From: UBA1563 sp041671545
Lineage (GTDB): Bacteria; Bacteroidota; Ignavibacteria; Ignavibacteriales; Ignavibacteriaceae
Length of the DNA stretch: 64,000 nucleotides
NCBI GenBank assembly: GCA_041671545.1
Contig: JBAZBI010000001.1
Span: 434,001 to 498,000 of the forward strand
Direction of reading: 5' to 3'
Positions within the stretch are counted from its first letter, which is position 1, and every line of letters begins with the position of its first letter. Shown here in pieces: positions 52,463 through 61,865 of the stretch. The notes under the pieces were generated by a model, which did no database searches, was not told the DNA's origin, and saw only the letters and a program-made list of their open reading frames with translations. A program made the position numbers and the translations under genes.

Positions 52463-53614
52463 CTAAAGTCCGAACCTCTTAAAGAAATTTTTATCATCAC
52501 CGCTCCCGGAACTTATTTTTATGTTAGGCATATCTAAAAGCTCTTTTAACAATTCTCTCTCTTTTACAGAAATTTTCTTCGGAACAAATATATTTACACG
52601 AACAAGCTGATCTCCGGCACCATGCTGATTTAAATGTTGAATTCCTTTTTCACGCATGCGAAGAAGTTTTCCGGGTTGAGTTCCACCATCAATTTTCAAT
52701 TTCGCTTTTCCGTTTAAAGTTGGAACTTCAACTTCAGTTCCAAGAACAATTTCCGGGAAACTGATGAAGAGATCATAAAGAATATCGTCTCCTTCTCTCT
52801 TAAAATAATCGTGTGGAATTTCCTGGAAAACAACAATGATATCACCCGCAGGTCCACCGCGTAATCCGGAGTTTCCTTGTCCACGTAACGTCATGTAATT
52901 TCCATCAGAAACGCCTGCTGGAACATCAATCTTTATCGTTACTTCTTCTTGTTTCCTTCCATCGCCAACACATGCTCTACATGGTTTATCAACCACGCTT
53001 CCTTCTCCGTTACAATTAGAGCAAGGTTGAATATTTACAAACTGTCCGAAAACCGAACGCGAAACATTTCTAATTTCTCCCGTACCATTACAAACCGAAC
53101 AAGTTTTGGTCGAGCTTCCTCCATCTGAACCGGTTCCATTGCAAGTTTCGCACTTAACATGTTTTTTAATTTTGATTTTCTTTGAAACACCACTGGCAAT
53201 TTCTTCGAGTGTTACTTTTAGAGTTACACGCAAATCAGAACCCGGCGTTCCTGTTGAGCGTCTTCGCCCTCTTCCACGTGATGATGTTTGACCAAAAAAA
53301 TCATCAAAGATCGACGAGCCACCGAAAATATCTGAGAAATGAGAAAAAATATCGTTCACGTTTGAAAAACCATGGAAGTCCTGTCCGCCGTGCATACCGC
53401 TATGTCCAAACTGATCATACCGTTGTCTTTTCGTTGCATCGCTTAACACTTCATATGCTTCGGTAGCTTCTTTAAATTTTTCTTCCGCTTCTTTATTGTC
53501 CGGGTTTCGATCCGGATGAAATTGCATCGCAATTTTTCTATAAGATTTTTTAACTTCGTCTGCGGTGGCTGTTTTTGCTACACCTAATACTTCATAATAA
53601 TCCCGTTTGCTCAT
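52463..53614 (-). CDS. dnaJ: chaperone protein DnaJ
   Basis: A 383-residue class I Hsp40. The J domain has HPD at 33-35. A Gly/Phe-rich stretch follows. Four zinc repeats come next: CETCNGTG, CSVCNGTG, CSNCNGEG and CRACVGDG (the last one slightly off the CxxCxGxG rule). Two client-binding domains end it. It delivers clients to DnaK and stimulates its ATPase. The start overlaps the grpE stop by four bases. dnaK is not in the window. Confidence 0.95.
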   Translation of the reverse strand: MSKRDYYEVLGVAKTATADEVKKSYRKIAMQFHPDRNPDNKEAEEKFKEATEAYEVLSDATKRQRYDQFGHSGMHGGQDFHGFSNVNDIFSHFSDIFGGSSIFDDFFGQTSSRGRGRRRSTGTPGSDLRVTLKVTLEEIASGVSKKIKIKKHVKCETCNGTGSDGGSSTKTCSVCNGTGEIRNVSRSVFGQFVNIQPCSNCNGEGSVVDKPCRACVGDGRKQEEVTIKIDVPAGVSDGNYMTLRGQGNSGLRGGPAGDIIVVFQEIPHDYFKREGDDILYDLFISFPEIVLGTEVEVPTLNGKAKLKIDGGTQPGKLLRMREKGIQHLNQHGAGDQLVRVNIFVPKKISVKERELLKELLDMPNIKISSGSGDDKNFFKRFGL

Positions 53615-54270
53615 ACGTTCTCTTCTTTCGTTGTTGTATCAGATGCCGCTTCTTCAGTATGAAAATCCTCGTTGACTATTACTTTTGCATGGCGAATAAC
53701 TTTATCTTGATAGAGGTACCCGGTCTCTAATTCATCAAGCACAGCATGAGGCGGTTGTGTTTCATCTTTCTTCTGGAGTAAAGCTTCATGAAAATGAACG
53801 TCAAACGGCTTCCCGACCGACTCAATCTTTTTAACTCCCTGGTCGTCAAGAATCTTCGCAAGTTTGTCATAGATCATTTTTATTCCCTCGGTAACAGATG
53901 AGTTTTCATCCGATTCAGAAAGATGTTTCAATGATCTCTCAAAATCATCCACCACCGGAAGAATTTTCTTTATGAAATTTTCTGCGGCATATTTTAAGAG
54001 ATTTGAGAACTCATTTTCAGTTCTTCTTTTATAATTATCGAACTCGGCAACTTTTCTTAAAAGTCTATCTTGTAATTCCTTTTTTTCAGTGTCTGCTTTA
54101 ATAAAATTCAACTTCAATTCTTCAATTTCCTTATCTTTATTATCGACGGGAAGTTCATTCTGCATTTCTGTAGAGCCGATTTCTCCTTCCGCAGTAGGTG
54201 AAGGCGCATTCTCTTCACTATTAATTTTTTCATTTTCTAAAGTAGCAAATTCATTTACTTCTTCTGACAT
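53611..54270 (-). CDS. grpE: nucleotide exchange factor GrpE
   Basis: A 219-residue dimeric exchange factor for DnaK. Residues 1-60 are acidic and probably disordered. A long coiled coil follows, with RLLRKVAEFDNYKRRTENE. The beta-domain ends the protein, with VDVHFHEALLQK-like and GYLYQDKVIRHAKVIV marks. It is the middle gene of hrcA-grpE-dnaJ, with 14 bases after hrcA. Confidence 0.93.
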   Translation of the reverse strand: MSEEVNEFATLENEKINSEENAPSPTAEGEIGSTEMQNELPVDNKDKEIEELKLNFIKADTEKKELQDRLLRKVAEFDNYKRRTENEFSNLLKYAAENFIKKILPVVDDFERSLKHLSESDENSSVTEGIKMIYDKLAKILDDQGVKKIESVGKPFDVHFHEALLQKKDETQPPHAVLDELETGYLYQDKVIRHAKVIVNEDFHTEEAASDTTTKEENV

Positions 54271-54284
54271 TCATGATCTCCAAT

Positions 54285-55325
54285 TTATCGATGTGTAAAA
54301 TAACCTGTTAAAATAGTAGATACATAATCTACAATCGCTATAATTTTTGCGTATTCCATCCGCTTTGGACCAACAATACCAAGGGTTCCAACGCTTTCTC
54401 CGAATTTGTATTCCTTCGTAATCACACTGTAATCTTCCATTTTCATGCTGGGAATTTCTCTTCCGATCGAAACTGAAACTTCTCCTTTTTTCCCTTCAGA
54501 CGATTGTTCAAGAATGTGTACGATAACTTCTTTTTCTTCAATCAATTCGATAACACTTTGTATTCTTCCGGGAATTTCAAATTCCGGTTGTTTGATCAAA
54601 TTTTTCGTTCCTGAAAGGAAGAGTTTATCTTCTTTTTTGGTATCAAAAAATATTTTATCAACCGAATCGAGAAAGAGTGTCATAACCGGTTTTTCATTTT
54701 GATCAACATCGTGAAATCTATCATGAAACGTCGCTCTTATTTCTGAAAATGAAAGTCCGCTCAATCTTTCATTCAGCAACTGTTGAACAGAAACTATTTT
54801 TCCCTCTTCGAACTCAGTGTTGTATTCAATTGTAATAGTTTTAACCAAACCGGATTTAACCGAAACTACAACCAACAAACGTGAAGACGAAATCGGAACC
54901 AACTGGATTTTTTCTAAAATTCCGGTTTCCAAACTTGGATACAGAACACAAGCGATTTGATTGGTAATGCTCGACAACAATTTTGACGTCAAAGAAAGCA
55001 ATTCTTCCGCTTCGCTAAACTGCTGCTCAAAAGAATGTTTAATTTTCCGCTGATCAATTTTGTTTAAGTGCTCTAATTCCATAAGGGAATCAACATAAAC
55101 CCGGTATCCTTTATCCGTTGGCATTCGTCCGGCGGAGGTGTGCGGATGATTAATAAATCCGCTTTCTTCCAAATCAGCCATAATATTACGCACCGTCGCC
55201 GGAGATAACCCGACTTGAAATCTCTTGGAGATATTTCTCGAGCCAACCGGTGACGCCGTTAAAATGAATTGTTGAATAATGAGCCGGAGAATGTTTTTCT
55301 CCCTCTCGTTTAAGAGTGCTTCCAC
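54285..55325 (-). CDS. hrcA: heat-inducible transcription repressor HrcA
   Basis: A 346-residue repressor that usually binds CIRCE operators upstream of groES and hrcA or dnaK operons. It has the winged helix near the start (GLSPATVRNIMADLEESGFINHPHTSAGRMPTD) and the GAF-like core. The start is a GTG at 55325. I looked for the CIRCE inverted repeat in the 175 bases upstream and did not find it, so this operon may be controlled elsewhere or by a diverged operator. Confidence 0.93.
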   Translation of the reverse strand: MEALLNEREKNILRLIIQQFILTASPVGSRNISKRFQVGLSPATVRNIMADLEESGFINHPHTSAGRMPTDKGYRVYVDSLMELEHLNKIDQRKIKHSFEQQFSEAEELLSLTSKLLSSITNQIACVLYPSLETGILEKIQLVPISSSRLLVVVSVKSGLVKTITIEYNTEFEEGKIVSVQQLLNERLSGLSFSEIRATFHDRFHDVDQNEKPVMTLFLDSVDKIFFDTKKEDKLFLSGTKNLIKQPEFEIPGRIQSVIELIEEKEVIVHILEQSSEGKKGEVSVSIGREIPSMKMEDYSVITKEYKFGESVGTLGIVGPKRMEYAKIIAIVDYVSTILTGYFTHR

Positions 55326-55500
55326 TAAAATTTTCTTAATTGTTGCTGCAAATATAATGATTTAGCGTGGATTTTTGAAGGTATTCTAAAATCCCGCTTT
55401 TGGTGATCAAATTTACTAATCTATACGAAAATTAGATGCAAAAATCTTATTTTAGGTTTAGAAATTCAAATTTTTATGTAGCGATAATTGAGGACAAAGA

Positions 55501-56493
55501 TTGGAACAGACTTATAAAAATGCCGGTGTTGACATAAAAGCCGGTGAAGAAACAGTAAAAAAAATTAAAGGTTTTGCTAAATCGACATTTAACGAAAATG
55601 TATTGAGCGATTTAGGCGGATTTGGCGGATTTTTCGAATTAAAAAAGGATAATTATTCCGAACCGGTTCTTGTTTCCAGTGTGGATGGCGTCGGAACAAA
55701 ATTAAAAGTCGCCATAGCTATGAACCGTCATTCTACAATCGGACAGGATTTAGTAAACCATTGTGTAAATGATATTGCTGTTTGCGGTGCAAAACCTCTC
55801 TTCTTTTTAGATTACTTAGCCTTTGGAAAATTAAATCCCGAAACGGCTTCATCAATTGTTGAAGGTTTCTCAATTGCATGTAAACAAAACGGGTGCGCAT
55901 TGATTGGTGGAGAAACGGCAGAGATGCCCGGCGTTTACAAAGAAGACGATTATGATCTTTCCGGCACAATCGTCGGCGTTGTTGAGAAGAAAGAGGTAAT
56001 TGACGGTAAAAAAATCGCCAAAGGTGATGTGCTGATTGGCTTTCAGTCAAACGGACTTCACACCAACGGCTACTCGTTAGCAAGAAAAGTGCTTGAAAAA
56101 TTTTCGTTCGAGCAAAAATTTGATGACTTGGAATTTCCTTTGGGGAATGAACTTCTGCGAGTTCATAAATCGTATTTGAAATTGATTTCCGAATTAAAAA
56201 CGAACGCCAAAATCCACGGATTTTCTCACATCACCGGCGGTGGTATCGTAGGCAATACAAAACGAATTATTCCGGAAGGTTTAACGCTTAAAATAAATTG
56301 GGATGCATGGGAAGTTCCGAATCTTTTTAAACTGATCCAAAGATCCGGGAATATCTCCGACGAAGAAATGAGAGAGGTTTTTAACATCGGCATCGGACTT
56401 ATCGCAGTGGTTTCCAAAAGTGAAATTGACAAAGTGATAGAGACCGCAAAAACATTGGGCGAAACCGCTATTCTCCTCGGCGAAGTTATTTAA
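55501..56493 (+). CDS. purM: phosphoribosylformylglycinamidine cyclo-ligase
   Basis: A 330-residue AIR synthetase of purine biosynthesis. It starts at a TTG (55501) preceded by GAGGACAAAG. Motifs include YKNAGVDIKAGEE, SSVDGVGTKLKVA, IGQDLVNHCVND, LIGGETAEMPGVY and HITGGGIVGNTKRIIPEG. It is complete. It begins a long co-directional unit with the TatD fusion 20 bases downstream and is divergent from hrcA. Confidence 0.94.
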   Translation: MEQTYKNAGVDIKAGEETVKKIKGFAKSTFNENVLSDLGGFGGFFELKKDNYSEPVLVSSVDGVGTKLKVAIAMNRHSTIGQDLVNHCVNDIAVCGAKPLFFLDYLAFGKLNPETASSIVEGFSIACKQNGCALIGGETAEMPGVYKEDDYDLSGTIVGVVEKKEVIDGKKIAKGDVLIGFQSNGLHTNGYSLARKVLEKFSFEQKFDDLEFPLGNELLRVHKSYLKLISELKTNAKIHGFSHITGGGIVGNTKRIIPEGLTLKINWDAWEVPNLFKLIQRSGNISDEEMREVFNIGIGLIAVVSKSEIDKVIETAKTLGETAILLGEVI

Positions 56494-56513
56494 GAATTAT
56501 TGAAAAGATTTTA

Positions 56514-57875
56514 ATGTTTATAGACACTCACGCTCATCTTTTTTATCCGAACTATCAGGATGATTTGGAAAGCGTCCTCCAAAATGCAAAACAAGAAAAG
56601 ATCGATTATATTTTCGCCCCTGCCACTGATCTGCCAACCTCAGCTAAAGTAATTGAACTGATCGATAAATATGATATATTGTACGGAGCCATTGGCATTC
56701 ATCCGCACGACACAAAAGATTGGAATGATGAATTGCTAATTCAACTAAAGGAATTAGCAACGCACAAAAAAGTTGTTGCTATCGGAGAAATTGGGCTCGA
56801 TTATTTTTACGATTTTTCTCCCAAAGAAAAACAGATCGAAGCATTCCGTAAACAACTTGATCTTGCCATAACGCTTGATTTGCCGGTTATCATCCACAAT
56901 CGTGAAGCTGATGAAGATGTTTTATCAATCGTTGCGGAATTTTCCAAACGTGGATTGCGAGGGCAATTTCACTGCTTCAGCGGAAGTTTGAAAGATGCGC
57001 ATAAAATTATTGATATGAATTTCTATCTTTCTTTTACCGGCAACATAACTTTTAAAAAGACTGATGACCTTCGAGCCATCGCTTCACAAATTCAACTCCA
57101 TCACCTATTGTTGGAAACTGATTCGCCATTTATGACTCCTGTTCCGAACCGCGGAAAAAGAAATGAACCGGCAAATATTCCGTTAATTGCTCAAAAACTT
57201 GCAGAGCTTCATAATGTTACTATTGAAGATGTCGGACGTATAACTTCTTTTAATGCGTTTAAACTTTTTGGCATTGGTAAAAAAGCGGAAACAAGTTTTA
57301 GCTATAAACTTGGCAATTCTCTTTACATCAACATAACAAACAGGTGTAACGCAAGCTGTTATTTTTGCGATAAAGACGGCGATGCAGTGATAAACGGTTA
57401 CAATTTAAGAATGAAAAAAAGCGATGAACCGCCTGCCGAAGTTTATATCAACGAAATCGGCGACCCGAAGCAATTTGATGAAATAGTTTTTTGCGGTTAC
57501 GGCGAACCGACTATCCGTTTTGAGGTGGTGAAGCAAATTGCAAAATATGTGAAAGACAACGGCGGAAGAACGCGGCTGAATACTAACGGTCACGGAAATA
57601 TTATTAACAAGAGAAATATCGTTCCGGAACTTGCAAATCTTATTGATATTGTTTCAATCAGCTTGAATTCATCGGATGAAAATCAATATGCCGAGATGAT
57701 GGAAGTTGATAAAAACCTTTTCGCGGAGATGAAATATTTTGCTTCTCAAGCGAAAGAATTTGTTGAGAAAGTTGTACTTACCGTTGTTTCCATCGATGAA
57801 GTAGAAATTGAAAAAGCCAGGAAACTTGTAGAGGAAGAAATTGGAGTTGAATTTAGGATAAGGAAATATTTTTGA
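56514..57875 (+). CDS. TatD nuclease-radical SAM fusion protein
   Basis: A 453-residue two-domain protein. Residues 1-255 are a TatD-type metal nuclease: DTHAHLFYPNY, GIHPHD, IGEIGLDYF, IHNREADE, FHCFSGS and LETDSPFMTP. Residues 262-453 are a radical SAM domain with CNASCYFC (Cys 278, 282, 285) and CGYGEPT. In other genomes the two parts occur as neighbouring genes (TatD-linked radical SAM proteins). The substrate of the radical SAM part is unknown. It is followed by dacB with a four-base overlap. Confidence 0.88.
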   Translation: MFIDTHAHLFYPNYQDDLESVLQNAKQEKIDYIFAPATDLPTSAKVIELIDKYDILYGAIGIHPHDTKDWNDELLIQLKELATHKKVVAIGEIGLDYFYDFSPKEKQIEAFRKQLDLAITLDLPVIIHNREADEDVLSIVAEFSKRGLRGQFHCFSGSLKDAHKIIDMNFYLSFTGNITFKKTDDLRAIASQIQLHHLLLETDSPFMTPVPNRGKRNEPANIPLIAQKLAELHNVTIEDVGRITSFNAFKLFGIGKKAETSFSYKLGNSLYINITNRCNASCYFCDKDGDAVINGYNLRMKKSDEPPAEVYINEIGDPKQFDEIVFCGYGEPTIRFEVVKQIAKYVKDNGGRTRLNTNGHGNIINKRNIVPELANLIDIVSISLNSSDENQYAEMMEVDKNLFAEMKYFASQAKEFVEKVVLTVVSIDEVEIEKARKLVEEEIGVEFRIRKYF

Positions 57876-59293
57876 TGATAAATAAAATCGTATTCGCCGT
57901 TTTCTTTCTAAATCTTTTTCTTTCAGCTCAAGTAACCACCGACAATCTCAAAACAAAATTAGACAGTTTAACATCTTCCCCTTTCTTCGATACTGCTGCT
58001 GTGTCTATCGATGTTTTCGATCTCACAACAAATAATACTCTTTACCAAAAGAATAACAAACTGCTTCTGCATCCCGCTTCAAATATGAAGGTTCTAACAA
58101 CTGCAACCGCTTTGTTTTTTCTCGGAAAGGATTTTGCATTTGAAACTTCTCTTTACTACGATGGAATTATTATCGATTCAACACTTTACGGCAATTTGTA
58201 TTTTGTCGGTGGCTGCGATCCCGATTTTACTTCTGCCGATTTGCGAGTTTTGGTTTCGTCGATTAAAGATTTAGGTCTCAATCGAATTCAAGGAAATATT
58301 TACGGTGATGTTTCCATGCTCGATTCACTTTTCTGGGGAGATGGCTGGATGTGGAATGATGATCCGTCAACCGATTTTCCCTATCTAACACCGCTAACAA
58401 TCAATGATAACGCGGTTAAAGTGCATGTTTTCTCAACGGAAATAAACAGCATACCCAAAATAACCGTTGAGCCGGTTACAAGTTTTTTCAAAATAGAAAA
58501 TCTTGCTAAAACGGTTAACGATGCGCGAACTTCACTTGAAATCACCAGAGATTTTGTCCACCGGAAAAACGATATAATTGTAAAAGGTAGTATTAATCAA
58601 AGTGATTCGATTCATTCTGATGAAATCAACGTGGTGTACCCTGAAACATATTTCTTAACCCTGGCTAAAGAAGAAATAGAAAAATTGGGAATTTCATTTG
58701 TTGGAACAACCGATATTTCTCCTTTGCCGGAAGTTGCGAAACACCTTTTTACTTTTAAAAGAAAATTTGCAGATGTAATCATTAATCTAAATAAACAAAG
58801 CGATAATCTAAGTGCTGAGATGACGCTTCGCGCTTTGGCTTTTAATTTTTATGGGAAACCGGCAACCGCTGAAAACGGAATCAGTCTAATTGATAGTTTG
58901 ATTACAATTGTAGGAATGAATCCACACAACTACCGGATCGTTGACGGCAGCGGAGTTTCTCATTACAACCTAGTTTCAACTGAACTTCTCAATGCTGTTT
59001 TAAAATATTTCTATTTGAATCAACCTGAATTATATGAAACACTTGCGCAGTCTTTTCCTTTAGCCGGAGTTGACGGAACGCTGAAAAGAAGGATGATAAA
59101 CACTCCAGCAGAAAATAATTTGAGAGCGAAAACCGGCACAATTAGCGGCGTCTCTGTCCTATCCGGTTATGTTACTACAAAAGGAAATCATCAACTTTCG
59201 TTTTCGATGATGATACAAAACCATGTTAGAAAAACCTACCGCGCGGTTTATTTTTTAGATCAGATATGTGCCCTTCTTGCCGAATTGGATTAA
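57872..59293 (+). CDS. dacB: D-alanyl-D-alanine carboxypeptidase/endopeptidase (PBP4 type)
   Basis: A 473-residue periplasmic class C penicillin-binding protein that cuts peptidoglycan cross-links. It has a signal peptide (KIVFAVFFLNLFLSAQV). The active-site motifs are SNMK (Ser70, Lys73), SDN in NKQSDNLSAEM and KTG in LRAKTGTISGV. Length and order fit DacB. Its start overlaps the TatD fusion stop; menH begins three bases after it. Confidence 0.92.
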   Translation: MMINKIVFAVFFLNLFLSAQVTTDNLKTKLDSLTSSPFFDTAAVSIDVFDLTTNNTLYQKNNKLLLHPASNMKVLTTATALFFLGKDFAFETSLYYDGIIIDSTLYGNLYFVGGCDPDFTSADLRVLVSSIKDLGLNRIQGNIYGDVSMLDSLFWGDGWMWNDDPSTDFPYLTPLTINDNAVKVHVFSTEINSIPKITVEPVTSFFKIENLAKTVNDARTSLEITRDFVHRKNDIIVKGSINQSDSIHSDEINVVYPETYFLTLAKEEIEKLGISFVGTTDISPLPEVAKHLFTFKRKFADVIINLNKQSDNLSAEMTLRALAFNFYGKPATAENGISLIDSLITIVGMNPHNYRIVDGSGVSHYNLVSTELLNAVLKYFYLNQPELYETLAQSFPLAGVDGTLKRRMINTPAENNLRAKTGTISGVSVLSGYVTTKGNHQLSFSMMIQNHVRKTYRAVYFLDQICALLAELD

Positions 59294-59296
59294 CTT

Positions 59297-60145
59297 ATGC
59301 TTTTTTCAACAAACGGAATTAAGATTTTCGTAAAGAAGAATTTTCGAACAGTTGCTCCGTACAAACAAACAATTTTATTTTTTCATGGATTCGGTGGTTC
59401 ATCAAACGATTGGAAAGATATCTTTTCTCTTCTTGATTCAGAATTTCAACTTATTGCAATCGATCTGCCGGGTTTTGGCAAAAGCAGTAAACCAACAGGT
59501 GATAAATTCTATCAAACCGATTTTCTCGTTAAGTTGATTGACGAAATTTTATGTGAACTAACGTTAATTGAAGTCGTTCTCGCTGGTTATTCAATGGGTG
59601 GAAGACTCGCTTTACAATTTGCCGATGAGTACCCTCTAAAGGCGAAAGCATTAATTTTGGAAAGTTCTTCACCGGGAATTAAAACTAAATCAGAACGGCA
59701 AGTGAGAATTAAAAGCGATGCTGAACTAATATCCTTTATCAATAAGAATTCTTTAAAAGACTTTTTCACTTTCTGGCAAAACCAGCCGTTATTTGCTACT
59801 CAAAAAAATCGTCCGCTCAAAAAACAACGGTCAATTCTTTTGAATAAGATAAATGCTAATTCAAAAATCGGATTAACAAACTCGCTGGAAAATTTTGGTC
59901 AGGGGGAAATGGAAAGCCTTTGGCAGAAACTTCCAAAAATCAAAGTTCCCACCTTATTACTTTCCGGTATTTTAGATACTAAATACACTGCTATTCAACA
60001 TGAAATGGATAAACTTCTTCTGAATTCTTCTCACAAAATAATTAGAGAAGCAGGGCATAATCTCCATCTGGAAAAACCTGAGGTTTTTGTAAATTTGGTA
60101 AGAGAATTTTTGAAAACTATAAATGATAAAACGGATCTTAAATGA
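59297..60145 (+). CDS. menH: 2-succinyl-6-hydroxy-2,4-cyclohexadiene-1-carboxylate synthase (MenH-like hydrolase)
   Basis: A 282-residue alpha/beta hydrolase with LFFHGFGGSSNDW, IDLPGFGKS, the nucleophile in AGYSMGGRLALQ and a C-terminal EAGHNLHLEKP with the catalytic His. The sequence alone fits several hydrolases, but the place directly before menB, with an ATGA overlap, makes MenH of menaquinone synthesis the best call. Confidence 0.85.
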   Translation: MLFSTNGIKIFVKKNFRTVAPYKQTILFFHGFGGSSNDWKDIFSLLDSEFQLIAIDLPGFGKSSKPTGDKFYQTDFLVKLIDEILCELTLIEVVLAGYSMGGRLALQFADEYPLKAKALILESSSPGIKTKSERQVRIKSDAELISFINKNSLKDFFTFWQNQPLFATQKNRPLKKQRSILLNKINANSKIGLTNSLENFGQGEMESLWQKLPKIKVPTLLLSGILDTKYTAIQHEMDKLLLNSSHKIIREAGHNLHLEKPEVFVNLVREFLKTINDKTDLK

Positions 60146-60975
60146 AATTTAATTGGATTAAAGCCAAAGACTATAAAGATATTATTTACGAAAAGATGGA
60201 CGGCATCGCAAAAGTAACCATAAACCGTCCGGAAGTTCGCAACGCGTTTCGTCCCGAGACAGTTGTTGAAATGTTTGATGCATTTACCGACGCGCGCGAA
60301 GACCAATCAATTGGAGTTGTTCTGCTAACGGGAAACGGACCAGCAAGCGATGGTAAATATGCTTTCTGCTCCGGTGGTGACCAACGAATTCGCGGAGACC
60401 AAGGTTATATCGGCGGAGACGGCGTTCCCCGTTTGAATGTGCTTGATCTGCAAAAACTTATTAGAAGCATTCCGAAACCGGTTATTGCTTTAGTTGCAGG
60501 GTATGCAATCGGCGGCGGACATGTTCTACATGTTGTGTGCGATCTAACTATCGCTGCCGACAACGCTATCTTCGGACAAACCGGTCCTAAGGTTGGCAGC
60601 TTTGACGGAGGCTTTGGTGCAAGTTATTTAGCGCGGCTTGTCGGACAAAAACGTGCACGCGAAATCTGGTATTTGTGCAGGCAATACAATGCCGTGGAAG
60701 CTTTTGAAATGGGATTAGTAAATAAAGTTGTTCCCATCGATCAGCTTGAAGCTGAAGGAGTTCAATGGGCAAATGAAATTTTGGAGATGAGTCCTCTTTC
60801 TCTTCGATTATTAAAATCCGCTTTTAATGCTGAACTTGATGGGCAACAAGGAATTCAAGAGCTTGCCGGAAATGCTACGTTGCTTTATTATATGACGGAA
60901 GAAGCGCAAGAAGGAAAGAAAGCTTATTTAGAAAAACGTAAACCTAACTTCAACAAATTTCCAAAGCTTCCGTAA
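60142..60975 (+). CDS. menB: 1,4-dihydroxy-2-naphthoyl-CoA synthase
   Basis: A 277-residue crotonase-fold enzyme that closes the naphthoate ring in menaquinone synthesis. Marks: KVTINRPEVRNAFRPETV, FCSGGDQRIRG, GYAIGGGHVLHVVCDLTIA and GQTGPKVGSFDGGFGASYLARLVG. These are the MenB-specific residues. The final part EKRKPNFNKFPKLP is also typical. It is coupled to menH before it and menA after it. Confidence 0.96.
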   Translation: MKFNWIKAKDYKDIIYEKMDGIAKVTINRPEVRNAFRPETVVEMFDAFTDAREDQSIGVVLLTGNGPASDGKYAFCSGGDQRIRGDQGYIGGDGVPRLNVLDLQKLIRSIPKPVIALVAGYAIGGGHVLHVVCDLTIAADNAIFGQTGPKVGSFDGGFGASYLARLVGQKRAREIWYLCRQYNAVEAFEMGLVNKVVPIDQLEAEGVQWANEILEMSPLSLRLLKSAFNAELDGQQGIQELAGNATLLYYMTEEAQEGKKAYLEKRKPNFNKFPKLP

Positions 60976-61865
60976 TGGCTGAAAAAAAATATTCGACTTT
61001 TGAAATTTGGTTTCTTGCAAGCCGACCAAAAACTTTATTTGCAGCTTTTGTTCCAGTAATTGTTGGTGCATCCTTAGCTTTCGCAGAAGGTAAATTGAAT
61101 CTCACCGCGTCAATTATGGCGCTTCTCTGCTCAATTCTTTTTCAAGTCGGTGCAAATTTTACAAATGATCTTTACGATTTTCTGAAAGGAGCCGATACCG
61201 AAAAACGGATTGGTCCATTGCGCGTTCTTAATGCCGGATTGGTTTCACCACTGCAAATGAAAATTGTAATCTTCTTTAATTTTGGATTAGCATTTCTACT
61301 CGGGCTTTACCTCGTGTATATCGGTGGCAATTTTATTTTGGTTATCGGATTACTTTCGATAATAGCTTCGCTTGCATATACTGCCGGACCTTATCCATTA
61401 GCCTATCATGGACTCGGAGAGATTTTCGTTTTTCTTTTTTTTGGTTTTGTCGGAACCATCGGAACATTTTTTGTGAACACGAAAGAAATTTCTGCCGTAG
61501 CGTTCATAGCTGCAATTCCTGTCGGTGCTTTGATCACCAATATTCTTGTGGTGAATAATTACCGCGATATCGAACAAGATAAAGTTGCCGGGAAAAACAC
61601 ACTTGCTGTAAAATTCGGAAAAAGTTTTTCGCAATATGAATATGCAATGCTGTTGTTCTCCTCCTTCCTTGTACCGCTGTTAATATTTGTGAAGTACGAT
61701 TTCCGTATTTGGATTTTTCTACCTTACATTACTTTGCCGCTTGCTTATAAATTGATTCTATCAATTTTTAAACTGAATGGGTCGCAGTTGAACGCTACAC
61801 TTGAACTAACGGCTAAGTTTTCTGCATTGTATGGACTTCTCTTTTCTCTTGGTTTTATTTTATGA
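60975..61865 (+). CDS. menA: 1,4-dihydroxy-2-naphthoate polyprenyltransferase
   Basis: A 296-residue UbiA-type membrane prenyltransferase with eight to nine helices that attaches the isoprenoid tail. The first Asp-rich motif is TNDLYDFLKGAD and the second is NNYRDIEQDKVAGKNTLAV. It begins on the last base of the menB stop (TAATG) and overlaps menE by four bases. Confidence 0.94.
   Translation: MAEKKYSTFEIWFLASRPKTLFAAFVPVIVGASLAFAEGKLNLTASIMALLCSILFQVGANFTNDLYDFLKGADTEKRIGPLRVLNAGLVSPLQMKIVIFFNFGLAFLLGLYLVYIGGNFILVIGLLSIIASLAYTAGPYPLAYHGLGEIFVFLFFGFVGTIGTFFVNTKEISAVAFIAAIPVGALITNILVVNNYRDIEQDKVAGKNTLAVKFGKSFSQYEYAMLLFSSFLVPLLIFVKYDFRIWIFLPYITLPLAYKLILSIFKLNGSQLNATLELTAKFSALYGLLFSLGFIL

Noticed and set aside
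55326..55500. CIRCE element upstream of hrcA
   Set aside because: A partial AGCACTC-like string occurs at the hrcA start codon but there is no matching second arm at nine bases.
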